From positions 1-53,187 of the forward strand of contig JBFXHX010000028.1 in NCBI GenBank assembly GCA_050176585.1: a DNA stretch of 53,187 nucleotides, in the 5' to 3' direction. The notes under the pieces are model-generated. The model was given only the letters and a program-made list of their open reading frames with translations. It searched no databases and was not told the DNA's origin. Source of the DNA: CAYYWP01 sp050176585. Lineage in GTDB: Bacteria; Desulfobacterota; Binatia; HRBIN30; CADEER01. This document shows, one piece after another, positions 41,424-49,996 of this stretch (position 1 is its first letter; every line of letters starts with the position of its first letter). The position numbers and the translations under genes are program-made.

Positions 41424-41945
41424 TTAGCTATAGCCCCGACGACGCATGCAATCGCTGTAGGCTTGTGCCGCGCGCGCGTCGTGCTGATTCGCCTTGTTCA
41501 GGCCGTAGAGCGTGCCGGCGGTCGCGCCGACCACCGCGCCGATCCCGGCGCCCTTACCGGCTCCGCTGCCGCCGCCGGCGATCGCGCCACCGGCGGCGCC
41601 TACACCGGCGCCAACCGCGCCGCCGATGATCGCGTCCTTGATGGTCTCGGTCGTCTTGTCGCGCGTTGACGAGCTCGCGTAGCGATTGCAATCCTCGATG
41701 TCCGCCGCCGCCGGCCTCGCCGCCGCGACCGGCTCGGCTGCCTTCTGCTGTACCACGACCTTCGGCGCTTTCGCCGGCTTTTGCACGACCCGCGGAGAGT
41801 CCGCCGGCGCATTCGGTTCCGCCTGCTGCTGGCCGACATAGGCGCCGACGATGCCGGCGATCGACGCTACCGCGGCCACGAGTATGGCCAAAGTGGTCCA
41901 CTTCCACGGGTTGTGAGCAGAGCTGAGCCTCGAATCCTGTGTCAT
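41424..41945 (-). CDS. Glycine-zipper membrane-anchored protein
   Basis: 173 residues. After a short cytoplasmic start, TTLAILVAAVASIAGIVGAY is a signal anchor; a Pro/Ala/Lys-rich linker follows (residues 45-90), then a glycine-zipper region IIGGAVGAGVGAAGGAIAGG near 120-150. A Cys pair (IEDCNRY and YSDCMRR) could form a disulphide. Similar small proteins occur in the envelope of proteobacteria without firm function. The start at 41945 is chosen because GGAGGTGCAA precedes it on the minus strand. Confidence 0.75.
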   Translation of the reverse strand: MTQDSRLSSAHNPWKWTTLAILVAAVASIAGIVGAYVGQQQAEPNAPADSPRVVQKPAKAPKVVVQQKAAEPVAAARPAAADIEDCNRYASSSTRDKTTETIKDAIIGGAVGAGVGAAGGAIAGGGSGAGKGAGIGAVVGATAGTLYGLNKANQHDARAAQAYSDCMRRRGYS

Positions 41946-42286
41946 TTGCACCTCCGAAGATTGGGCCTCTTGCGGTCCGTGTGGGGTTGCATCGTGACGG
42001 TGTCGAAGCAGCAACCCCCGTGCCATGTGACGGCCGATGAGTGACTCGCCCAGCTCCACGCCGCTCTGCGACCCGCTAGCTGTAAAGGCTGCACCCCGCT
42101 CCTTTGTTCTCTAGACTGGCGCCCGCCCGCACAGCGGCGTTGTTCCTCGCTCGCCATCCGCACCTACGGGAAATCTCGGCGGTTCCCGCGAAACTGCCAA
42201 TCGCACGTCAGTTGAACACCTGCGGGTCCGCCGATGCTCGCATCAGTACCGGCGCGGCACCTCCTTTGCTCAAGTGTGTGTGCGAC
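41946..42286. other. 341-base divergent intergenic region
   Basis: Separates the glycine-zipper gene (minus) from the prepilin operon (plus). No gene or RNA element recognised. It must hold both promoters, but I see no consensus pair I would defend. Confidence 0.4.
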
Positions 42287-42754
42287 ATGACGGGCAGAGG
42301 AAAAGTCCCACGCAGTGCCGCGGGCTTCACCGTGATGGAGCTGCTGACCGCGCTCACACTGGCGGCCATCGTCGGTAGCATCGGCACGCCGGTCGCAAGC
42401 CGTCTATACGATCACTATCGATTTCAGAACACGACGCGGCAGGTCGGCTTCGAGATTTCACGCGCCCGGTGGCAGGCAATCGGGCAGAACGCGTGGGTGC
42501 GCATCCGTTTCCTGGAAGGGAAGGAGTACGTCCGCGAACGCAGCATGGACGGCGTGAACTACGTCCAGGAGGGCAATAAGACGTCACTGCCCTCCTCGAC
42601 GACTGCGTACACGGTCGGCACGATCGCTTTCAATCGCCAGGGATTAGCGGACGCGGGCAGCTGGGTGGTGCTGATCGATAACGCAGCTGGCCGGTACTCG
42701 GTCCTGTACAGCAACGTCTTGGGTCGAGTCACGACCAACCTCGGCGGCTGGTGA
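42287..42754 (+). CDS. Type IV minor prepilin, FimT/GspH family
   Basis: 155 residues. The class III signal is SAAG-FTVMELLTALTLAAIVG: Gly before the cleavage site, Phe+1, Glu+5, then a hydrophobic helix. The C-terminal part contains the GspH/FimT beta-sheet (TIAFNRQGLADAGSW). Processed by PilD and inserted in the inner membrane to prime pilus assembly. First gene of a five-gene run with overlapping stops and starts. ATG 42287 puts a short basic leader (MTGRGKVPRSAAG) before the cleavage site. Confidence 0.87.
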   Translation: MTGRGKVPRSAAGFTVMELLTALTLAAIVGSIGTPVASRLYDHYRFQNTTRQVGFEISRARWQAIGQNAWVRIRFLEGKEYVRERSMDGVNYVQEGNKTSLPSSTTAYTVGTIAFNRQGLADAGSWVVLIDNAAGRYSVLYSNVLGRVTTNLGGW

Positions 42755-43176
42755 GCACGGGCATGCGGATCGCAACCGAAAGCGGCCTGTCGTTGCTCGA
42801 GGTGCTCGCCAGTGTGACGGTCTTCGCTCTCGTCGCGGCCGGTATGGGCGCGCAGACGATTGCCACCATCCAAGCCAACTCGAGCAGCCGCGCGACCACC
42901 GCCGCCGCGGCGCTCATCCAGGATAAGATCGAACAGTTGCGCGCCCTCGACCCCGCCGCGAACCCAGCGGCGTTGCGCCCGGGAACCTACAGCGATCCGC
43001 AGCCGCTGAACGAAGTCGGCGCAGCCGGCGGTCGCTTCACCCGCAGCTGGACGATCACGGCAGACGTGCCCCGGCGGGGGTTGTCGCAGGTGGTGGTCGC
43101 GGTCAGCTGGAAAGATCCGATCCCGCGAACACTGCAGTCGACTACATTCCTCTGTCGCACTGCCACGTGCTCATGA
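42751..43176 (+). CDS. Type IV minor prepilin, PilV-like
   Basis: 141 residues. ATESG-LSLLEVLASVTVFALVAAG is a prepilin signal with Glu+5. GTG start at 42751 overlaps the previous stop (GTGA). The rest fits PilV-type minor pilins (ALIQDKIEQLRAL). Position between FimT- and PilW-like genes supports the name. Confidence 0.83.
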   Translation: MSTGMRIATESGLSLLEVLASVTVFALVAAGMGAQTIATIQANSSSRATTAAAALIQDKIEQLRALDPAANPAALRPGTYSDPQPLNEVGAAGGRFTRSWTITADVPRRGLSQVVVAVSWKDPIPRTLQSTTFLCRTATCS

Positions 43177-43814
43177 CTCAGCGGCGCGCCAACCTCCGCC
43201 TGCGCGATGCGCGAGGCATGTCGCTTATCGAGACAGTGATCGGGGTGATGCTCGGCTTGGTGGTGACGATCGGCGTGTTCAGCTTCAACAGCCGCCATTC
43301 GTTCGCGATGCAGGACCAGTTGCGGCAGCTGGACGTGCAAAGCGCGGCGCGCAGCGTCGTCGACCTGTTCGCCCGTGAGGTCCGGCGCGCCGGGGCGAAC
43401 CCGACCTGCGCCGGCGCGTTCGAGGCGATCGCCACGGCGAAAGCGGACGAGATCCAGTTGCGCAGCGACCTCGACGGCAGTGGGGCAATCGATCAACCGC
43501 ATGAGGACGTGCGTTATCGCTGGCGAGTCACCGACCAAATCCTCGAGCGCACCGCCGGCCAGACGGACCTGCTGCTCTCGGGGCAGGAGCTGACCGGCTC
43601 GCGCTTCCGCTACTTCGACGGCGCTGGCACCGAGCTCATGCCCGGCGCCGGGCTCGACGCCGCGCAGCGTGCCAGCGTGCGGCGCGTGCGGATCGAGGTG
43701 GCGCTGCGGGAGCGACCGGCGGACCCGGACATGGGCGGCTCGTTGACGGCCAGCGCGTCGACGGACATCGATCTGCGCAATCGATTCTTCGTGGCCAGCA
43801 CGGGATGTCCATGA
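43173..43814 (+). CDS. Type IV minor prepilin, PilW-like
   Basis: 213 residues from ATG 43173, which overlaps the upstream stop. Prepilin signal DARG-MSLIETVIGVMLGLVVTIG with Glu+5, then QSAARSVVDLFAREVRRAG, typical of PilW/GspJ-like proteins. Contributes to the tip complex of the type IV pilus. Confidence 0.83.
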   Translation: MTQRRANLRLRDARGMSLIETVIGVMLGLVVTIGVFSFNSRHSFAMQDQLRQLDVQSAARSVVDLFAREVRRAGANPTCAGAFEAIATAKADEIQLRSDLDGSGAIDQPHEDVRYRWRVTDQILERTAGQTDLLLSGQELTGSRFRYFDGAGTELMPGAGLDAAQRASVRRVRIEVALRERPADPDMGGSLTASASTDIDLRNRFFVASTGCP

Positions 43815-44998
43815 TCTCTCCAGCATTTGCGACGGTCGATCAGCCCGCGCGAGTTCGCGACCAGCGCGGCTTCGCGTTGATCGCGGTGACCCTCTTGCTC
43901 CTGCTCGGCTTGACGTTGGGCGCCGGCAGCGTGCTGGTCAGCACGCTGGATCTGCGCGCGACCGCGCATTTCGACACCGGCAACCGCGCGTTCGGCGCCG
44001 CGGAGGCGGGAGTTCTGCATGCCTTGAGCACGATGAACGAGGTCGGCGTCATCGATTTTCAGCAGGATGTCGTGAACCGCTGGGGCGTCATGTATGGGGC
44101 CGCGCGCAAGACGATGCCCAACATGGCCACGCTCAGCTATGAGATCGCGATCGCCGCCGACCCCGGCGACCCAGTCAACCGCGGCATCCTCACCGCCACG
44201 GGGTATGCGCCACTGCAGGGGCTGCGCACGATCCGGGTCAACATCGGCAAGGACAACTTCGGCGGCACGCCCGGCGCCATTTATCTGGCTGCCGATGCCG
44301 TCACGAGCCAATTCACCGGAAACGCCTTCAACGTCGACGGCAACGATCACGACATGTTCGGCGCGCGCGTGCCGGGCGGGCCGGTGAAACCCGGCATCTC
44401 GACGCGCAACGATGCGGTGACGAACAACGTCGTCAACTCCCTCAACAACACCCAGAAGGACAACGTGGAAGGCTTGGCGTTCAGTCTCAACCCTCTCAAG
44501 CCGAGCGTGCTGACGACCGGCGGTCCGAGCGTCGGCGATCTCGATCAGATCACCTCGCACCTGCTGGGCTTGCCGGCCAACGTCATCACCACCTCGCAGA
44601 AGAGTTTCAATGGCAACGACGTCTTTGGCACCAGGACGGCGCCGCAGGTGACGCACATGACCAACGCGGATGTGCGGCTGAATGGCAACGCGTCGGGGGC
44701 CGGCATCCTGATCGTCGACGGCTCTCTCACCATCAACGGCACGCTCGACTTCATCGGCTGGATCATCGTGCGCGGCGACACCATCATCAACTCGACCGGC
44801 GACGCCGACGACGATACCATCGTACTCGGCAACGCGAACGTCTTTGGCTCGCTCTGGACCGGTCATCTCAAGATCAAGGTCGGCGGCAGCGCCATCGTGA
44901 ACTATTGCGACGCGTGTCTCCGGTTGATCGACAACGTCGGCGGCAACGCCAACCTGGTGCCGCGCACGATGCGCATTACGTCGTGGCAGGAGCTGTGA
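43811..44998 (+). CDS. PilX-like pilus assembly protein with long beta-helical-looking C-terminus
   Basis: 395 residues from ATG 43811. The N-terminal QRGFALIAVTLLLLLGLTLG helix is PilX N-terminal domain-like, followed by NRAFGAAEAGVLHALS. The remaining 330 residues, with repeated short Asn/Gly turns (TGNAFNVDGNDHDMFG, ADVRLNGNASGAGILIVDG), is much longer than classical PilX (about 190). It ends overlapping the next start (TGATG). A surface-exposed tip role is likely. Confidence 0.78.
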   Translation: MISPAFATVDQPARVRDQRGFALIAVTLLLLLGLTLGAGSVLVSTLDLRATAHFDTGNRAFGAAEAGVLHALSTMNEVGVIDFQQDVVNRWGVMYGAARKTMPNMATLSYEIAIAADPGDPVNRGILTATGYAPLQGLRTIRVNIGKDNFGGTPGAIYLAADAVTSQFTGNAFNVDGNDHDMFGARVPGGPVKPGISTRNDAVTNNVVNSLNNTQKDNVEGLAFSLNPLKPSVLTTGGPSVGDLDQITSHLLGLPANVITTSQKSFNGNDVFGTRTAPQVTHMTNADVRLNGNASGAGILIVDGSLTINGTLDFIGWIIVRGDTIINSTGDADDDTIVLGNANVFGSLWTGHLKIKVGGSAIVNYCDACLRLIDNVGGNANLVPRTMRITSWQEL

Positions 44999-45285
44999 TG
45001 CAGGGGATGAAGTCGCTATCGGCGACATTGGCAGCCACAATGGTGATCACCGCGCTCGGCGCCGGGGTGGGGCGGAGCGAAGAGCGATCGGTCTGGCCAC
45101 ATGAGCAGCAGGCGCGGCTGCGCGTAGTCGAGGATCAAGTGGTGCACGTGCAACGTGAGCTTTTCGGCGCCCGACAACGCCAGGACGTGGCGGCGATCGA
45201 AGATCTGAACGAACAGCTCAAGGAGCTGCAGCAGGAACGCGTGCAGCTGATCCGCGCAACGAGAAACCAGCTGCCCAGCGACTGA
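44998..45285 (+). CDS. Small secreted coiled-coil protein
   Basis: 95 residues. MQGMKSLSATLAATMVITAL starts a probable signal peptide; the mature part (VVEDQVVHVQRELFGARQ onward) is a charged amphipathic helix, probably a coiled coil. No known family recognised. Start overlaps the PilX-like stop, so it belongs to the prepilin operon. Confidence 0.65.
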   Translation: MQGMKSLSATLAATMVITALGAGVGRSEERSVWPHEQQARLRVVEDQVVHVQRELFGARQRQDVAAIEDLNEQLKELQQERVQLIRATRNQLPSD

Positions 45286-45447
45286 CCGGTCGAGGGCACC
45301 TCGATGCAAGCGCGCGCTCCCGCGCCTGGTGCCGGCCGCGTGCGCGGATGTGACTGTCTCCGACCCGGTGCGGCATCGTCTCGTCACTCACGTGAGGGAA
45401 TGGCTACGCTCGGGGGATGCGCATGCTCGAGTGGTGACACACTGGAC

Positions 45448-45467
45448 GGCGCCGCTCTGTCGGCGCC
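45448..45467 (-). terminator. Hairpin downstream of the dihaem cytochrome gene
   Basis: GGCGCCG (45448-45454) and CGGCGCC (45461-45467) form a perfect 7-bp stem with a 6-nt loop, just after the cytochrome gene ends at 45475 on the minus strand. No strong T-tract follows. Confidence 0.4.
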
Positions 45468-45474
45468 TCTGGCA

Positions 45475-46971
45475 TCAGAGCACGCGCAGGAACGCGACGA
45501 GGTCCGTCTTTTCGTCGGACGTGAGATTCGTCGCCAGCACCACGTTGAAGAACTCCACCGTGTCCTCGAGCGTGAGCAAGCGATCATCGTGGAAATAGGG
45601 GGGTGACTCCTTGATCCCGCGCAGCGGGAAGGTCTTGATGGGGCCATCCGCGGCGGCGACCCGGCCGTTGATCATGCGGGCGGTGTAGAAGCGCTCCGTC
45701 TGCAGGTTGTGCATCAGATTGTCCGTGTAGTACGGCGGGATGTGGCAGGTGGCGCATTGGCCCTTGCCGAAGAACACCGCCTCGCCGCGCTTCTCCTGGT
45801 CCGTGCCGCGCGCCGGATCGAGCCGGCCGAAGACGTTGAGCTTCGGCGCGGGCGGGAAGTCGAGCAGCTCCTGGAACTCGCCCATGTCGTGGACCTGACT
45901 GCCGCGCTCGAGGACGTTCAAGCCCTTCTTGGTCGCGATCACCGGATCGCCGTCGAAGTAGGCGGCGCGCTGTTCGAACTCGGTGAAGTCCTCGACCGTT
46001 TTGAGCGCGCGCTGCGAGCCGAACAGGCGCTGCACGGCCACGCCGCGCAGCGACGGCGTATCGATGCGGTGTCGGAAGTGCTGCGGCCGGATGTCGCCGA
46101 CCAGGTGCGTGGCTCCATTCGTGTGCCCATTCGCGTGGCAGTCCAGGCACGCGACGCCCATGTGGGGCTCCGCCGATCGGCGGTCCGCGGTCAGGTTGAA
46201 CTGCTGCTGCGGAAACGGCGACGTGAGGAGACGTAGGCCTTCCAACTGCTTCGGCGTGAGAATGCCGTTGAACAGCCTGAAGAAGTTCCTGTTGGTGACC
46301 AGCTGACCTTGCGACACATCGCCGAGGTCGGGGCGCGTGGTCAGGAAGATCGCCGGGGGGAACTCGGGCAAGAAGTGGGTGGGCAGGTCGTAGTCGAGGT
46401 CGAACCGGGTGAGATCGCGTCCCTCCTGCCGGTTCACCTCGTCGATCTGGTGCTTCGGAAACAACATCCCGCCCTCGGGATGATTCGGATGGGGCAACGG
46501 CATGAACCCGGCGGGGAAGACGTCACGCGAGCGAATGTCGTCCGGCGTCATGGCGGCGAGCTGGTCCCATGTCGTCCGCGGCTTCAGCCGTACGCGCACG
46601 CCCGCCTGCACCGGTTTGCCGCGGAACATCGTCACACCGGGAGCCGGCTTATCGGAGAGATCGTAGCGACTGTTGAGGATCTCCTGCTGTCTCGCCAGCA
46701 CCTGCGGCTTCGCCGCGCGCATCTGCTCCATCATCTTGGGGAAGTCGGCGGAGTCCGTGACCGGCAGGTAGCTCGTCTCGCCGCGGAGCGGAACGTCAGC
46801 GGATTGGAGCTCGGTGCGGATGCGGTCGGCTGGTCCTCTGTCCTGGGTGGGGAGCTTGCCGCTTTGCTCGCCCGCCGGCGCGGGCACCGGCTTCCGCTTT
46901 TCTTCGTCCTGGGCGATCGCGATGGCCGCTCCAAGTAGGACGAGCGTGCAGGTGGTGATCCATTTACGCAT
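45475..46971 (-). CDS. Dihaem cytochrome c (cytochrome c peroxidase-related)
   Basis: 498 residues. MRKWITTCTLVLLGAAIAIA is a signal peptide. Two haem c sites are visible: CLDCH near residue 300 and CATCH near 420, with SLRGVAVQRLFGS and PYFHDDRLLTLEDTVEFFN as in MauG/CcpA-type proteins. The 300 residues ahead of the first haem are unlike bacterial cytochrome c peroxidase, so this is a long relative rather than a classical peroxidase. Periplasmic. Start at 46971 is preceded by GGAGGATCC and an upstream promoter-like pair. Confidence 0.82.
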   Translation of the reverse strand: MRKWITTCTLVLLGAAIAIAQDEEKRKPVPAPAGEQSGKLPTQDRGPADRIRTELQSADVPLRGETSYLPVTDSADFPKMMEQMRAAKPQVLARQQEILNSRYDLSDKPAPGVTMFRGKPVQAGVRVRLKPRTTWDQLAAMTPDDIRSRDVFPAGFMPLPHPNHPEGGMLFPKHQIDEVNRQEGRDLTRFDLDYDLPTHFLPEFPPAIFLTTRPDLGDVSQGQLVTNRNFFRLFNGILTPKQLEGLRLLTSPFPQQQFNLTADRRSAEPHMGVACLDCHANGHTNGATHLVGDIRPQHFRHRIDTPSLRGVAVQRLFGSQRALKTVEDFTEFEQRAAYFDGDPVIATKKGLNVLERGSQVHDMGEFQELLDFPPAPKLNVFGRLDPARGTDQEKRGEAVFFGKGQCATCHIPPYYTDNLMHNLQTERFYTARMINGRVAAADGPIKTFPLRGIKESPPYFHDDRLLTLEDTVEFFNVVLATNLTSDEKTDLVAFLRVL

Positions 46972-47543
46972 GGCCGGGATCCTCCTCGCGCAAAGGTGCG
47001 GAGCACACGCAGACTTTGAGCTATTTTGTAAGCTTTTATTCGATACCACAACTAGAGCGAAAAGCCGGGCGCGAATACCCGAATGCGTGCGCCGCTCCTC
47101 GATCACCACCTGCGATGCGCAGGCGCGGAGTCGCCAAGCCGTTAAAGAGCTCAGCGTCTCGCGGCTTCCCGCTGAACCATTGTGCATCGTTGGGCCGAAT
47201 CCGGTGCATCACTGCCGCCACCAACCGGTCGCGGGGCGCGAACCCGAATGAAAACAGCTCGTGGACCGACGCGCCGATGGCGCGGTGGCGCTGAGCCTGG
47301 AGCCGCCGTTGGGCGGTCGACGACCCGAGACGCTCTCCGTCATCAAGGATGGGTCGTCACGAACCCGATGGCAACGGAAGGCTACCGCGGCGCTGTACGA
47401 AGGTGCGGCTACCTCGCGTTCGGGCGTCAAAGGCAGGTTATCCAGCCTGGCGCGCAGTCGACTGCGCAGTGCTCCTCAGCCGACAGACCGGCCGCCGGTG
47501 ACGATTCTTGCTCCTCCCACGCGTGGGGAGTAGACGAGCGCCC
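46972..47543. other. 572-base divergent intergenic region
   Basis: Between the cytochrome (minus) and the deacylase (plus). The first 80 bases are AT-rich and hold the minus-strand promoter. A perfect 16-bp palindrome GCGCAGTCGACTGCGC lies at 47452-47467, about 75 bases before the deacylase start. Short open frames in the middle have no family features and are not called. Confidence 0.5.
47023..47051 (-). promoter_or_regulatory. Sigma-70-like promoter for the dihaem cytochrome gene
   Basis: On the minus strand TTGTGG (47051-47046) and CAAAAT (47028-47023) are separated by exactly 17 bases, about 50 bases before the start codon, in the only AT-rich patch of the region. Confidence 0.5.
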
Positions 47544-48587
47544 ATGCGTACCGTCGTCTCCGTGCTCGCCACGCTGCTCGTTTTGGCGACGCGCCACCCA
47601 TTGCTTGCCGACGACGGGAAGACTCCCGCCGCGTGGGGATCGGTCACCGTCCGCGATCGCAGCGTCGCGCCGGGCACCAAGGAGAAGCTCACCTTCGTTC
47701 CGTTTCGCACCTTTGAGGGCGGCTACCTCGACACACCAGTCTGGGTCGCCCGCGGAGCGCGTCCCGGCCGCACGCTGTGCGTCGTTGGGGGCATCCACGG
47801 CGATGAGCTGAACGGTCCCGAGATCGCCCGACGGGTGTTCGCTTCCGCGGATCCGACGCACTTCTGGGGAACCCTCATCGTCCTCCCGGCGGTGAACGCG
47901 CAAGGCTTCCGCACCGGTAATCGCTACATGCCGGACCGGCGCGATCTGAATCGGGGCTTTCCGGGGAACGCGAACGGCAGCGTGGCGTCGATCGTCGCCC
48001 ATCACGTGTTCGAGATTGTGCGCGAGCACTGCCAGGCACTGGTCGACCTCCACACGGGCTCGGACCAGCGCGCCAACCTTCCGCAGATCCGGGTCGACCT
48101 GGGAAACGCCATGGCGCTCCAGCTCGCGAAGCACTTCGGCGTCGGGATCATCCTGGGCGGTGCCGGTCCCCGACACAGTCTACGGCGTGAGGCCATGGAA
48201 GCGGGCATTCCAGCCATCATCTACGAAGCGGGCGAACCCCTGCGCTTCCAGCAGGAGGAGATCCAGAAGGGCGTCGCGGGCGTGCAGAACGTCATGGCGT
48301 ACCTCGGGCTCGTCCCGAGGACCGGCGCCGCGCCGCCGCCGAGCCCGGTGTTCGACCGCACCTCGTGGGTTCGCGTGCCGACCGGCCAGGGCGGCGTTTT
48401 CTTCCCAAGCGTCGAGCTCGGCGCGCGGGTGGCGAAGGACGACGTACTCGGAACGGTGACCCGCCCCGATACCGACGAAATCTACACGGTGCGCGCCACA
48501 CGCGATGGTATGGTCATTGGCATGGCGGTTCCGCGTGTCGTGCTGTCGGGCTACGCGCTCTTCCACCTCGGCCTCGACGGAGAGTAG
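47544..48587 (+). CDS. Succinylglutamate desuccinylase/aspartoacylase family protein, exported
   Basis: 347 residues. MRTVVSVLATLLVLATRHPLLA is a probable signal peptide. Zinc ligands of the M14-like AstE/AspA fold are seen in VVGGIHGDELNGPE (His, Glu) and LVDLHTGSD (His). A C-terminal beta domain (GVFFPSVELGARVAKDDVLG) is common in this family. Export is unusual for AstE, so it may act on an extracellular amide or ester. No operon partner. Confidence 0.82.
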   Translation: MRTVVSVLATLLVLATRHPLLADDGKTPAAWGSVTVRDRSVAPGTKEKLTFVPFRTFEGGYLDTPVWVARGARPGRTLCVVGGIHGDELNGPEIARRVFASADPTHFWGTLIVLPAVNAQGFRTGNRYMPDRRDLNRGFPGNANGSVASIVAHHVFEIVREHCQALVDLHTGSDQRANLPQIRVDLGNAMALQLAKHFGVGIILGGAGPRHSLRREAMEAGIPAIIYEAGEPLRFQQEEIQKGVAGVQNVMAYLGLVPRTGAAPPPSPVFDRTSWVRVPTGQGGVFFPSVELGARVAKDDVLGTVTRPDTDEIYTVRATRDGMVIGMAVPRVVLSGYALFHLGLDGE

Positions 48588-48732
48588 CTGTCGGGGACGC
48601 GTATTCGATCTCGTTCTTACCTGACGTCCGACCAGCCATTCGTCAATGGAGCCGCGCCTTGACCTTCACACCCTCGTCACCGGTAACATCAGCCCACGCC
48701 CTGACCGCGCTGGAACCCCGCGGTGCTGCGAA

Positions 48733-48747
48733 CTCACTCTTAGTGAG
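48733..48747. terminator. Small hairpin after the deacylase gene
   Basis: CTCACT (48733-48738) and AGTGAG (48742-48747) pair perfectly around CTT. It lies 145 bases after the deacylase stop, in a 231-base gap without a gene. A weak T-rich stretch (TTCTTTAA) follows. Confidence 0.3.
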
Positions 48748-48818
48748 CCCATCCGCGCCTTCTTTAACGGGCTGCTAGCCTACACCACTACTAGCACCAA
48801 GAGATATGGAGACGCGTG

Positions 48819-49001
48819 ATGACGAGGCGAAATAACGACCGTACTCTGCGACGGATCGGGCGCGAGATCCGCGAGGAAGCGACCCGGCAGCTCCGTGGGT
48901 TTCCCGATGAGTTTCGGAGGCAAACCACGCGCGGCTGGGGCGAAGAATTCGCCAGACAGATCTTCGGTCACGGGCGGCGCATACCGCGGCCGCGCCACTA
49001 A
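48819..49001 (+). CDS. Small basic hypothetical protein
   Basis: 60 residues, rich in Arg and Glu (RRIGREIREEATRQLRGFP), no membrane segment, no family recognised. GGAGA lies 6-10 bases upstream of the ATG, and codon use is like the neighbours. It may be a real small gene or a chance frame. Confidence 0.4.
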   Translation: MTRRNNDRTLRRIGREIREEATRQLRGFPDEFRRQTTRGWGEEFARQIFGHGRRIPRPRH

Positions 49002-49220
49002 GGGTTCGACGTTCACCTTTAGACTCGCTGATTACGAAGCCGCTCGATGCCCTTGCAGCGGTTGAATGTTTAGGCGTTTCGCGAACAGAGGGAGGAGGAC
49101 AGCGTGCATCGCTGGACTCTGGCGCACAGCCTCGTCACGGCGAAACGCTCGTTGGTTCAGCTGCGCGGAGCAGCCGAACAAGAAGGAAACGGCGTCCTAG
49201 CTTGAGCGCTCATGGGAGGA

Positions 49221-49742
49221 TCATCGGGAGGGTGAGGGGTTGAGGTTGCGGCTGATGAAGGCGAAGAAGAAGCTCGTGGACAAGCCAGCCATGAGGATGC
49301 CCGTGAGGGCCTCCATGCCCGACACGTTCCTCCACTGCGGATCGAGCACCACGTCGCCATAGCCCAGCGAACTGTAGGTGACCGCGGAGAAGTAGAAGGC
49401 GGTGCTCAGATCGGGCAGGCAGTCCATGATTAAATAGAAGCCCGCCCACACCAGGATCTCGGCGATGTGCAGCAGCATGGTCACCCAGGCCACACGCGCC
49501 GTCCGTCACAGGAGCGACAGGTATTCCGAGGTGCCGGCGGGAGGAACGGAAGTCAGCCAGCTGTACAAGGCGATCAGCCCGGCGGCATGGATGATCACGC
49601 AGATCGCCACGAGCGCCGCGATGTAGGCGAGCACGGTGACCGGTCCGTGGGAGGAGGCATCCGGCATGCAAAGGGCGTCTGTTGCGAATGTGACGCATAC
49701 TGCGAACACCAAGCCAACCCGGATTAACGGGCGAATCGCCAT
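49221..49742 (-). pseudogene. Two-helix potassium channel-like gene with an in-frame UGA
   Basis: The frame starting at 49742 (MAIRPLIRVGLVFAVCV) runs through a membrane helix (VLAYIAALVAICVIIHAAGL) to a TGA at 49508-49506, then continues in the same frame with VAWVTMLLHIAEILVWAGFY, a pore loop with selectivity filter (VTYSSLGYGDVVL) and a last helix. This is an ion-transport-2 type potassium channel of about 173 residues split by a single nonsense codon; a CGA to TGA change would explain it. No SECIS-like hairpin follows, so recoding is unlikely. Neighbouring genes are also broken. Confidence 0.65.
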
Positions 49743-49996
49743 AACGTGCAGGTCGACCTTCTCGACCGTCGCGGGGCGGGGATCAGCCCCTCGCTGAGAG
49801 CGCCCTGCGGCAGTGGACCGGAGCCTGCCTGCTGCTGCAGGCAGTGCAGGCCGGGGGCGAGCACGCTCCGAAGATGAGACGCACTGAATTCCGCATGAAC
49901 CTTCGGTTCGGGCGTGCTTGGCGTTGAGGCGAGCATAGTCGCGGTTCCTTACGGAGCGGCGCATCCGGCCTCCTCGCGCCGCCATTGGGCTCCCGC

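Noticed and set aside
47182..47811. Open frame overlapping the deacylase start
   Set aside because: It runs out of frame through the signal-peptide region of a well-supported gene and has no family features.
49493..49520. UGA in the potassium channel-like gene as a third selenocysteine codon
   Set aside because: It lies in a linker before a membrane helix, with no Cys/redox motif, and no hairpin with the right spacing follows. A simple nonsense change from CGA explains it.
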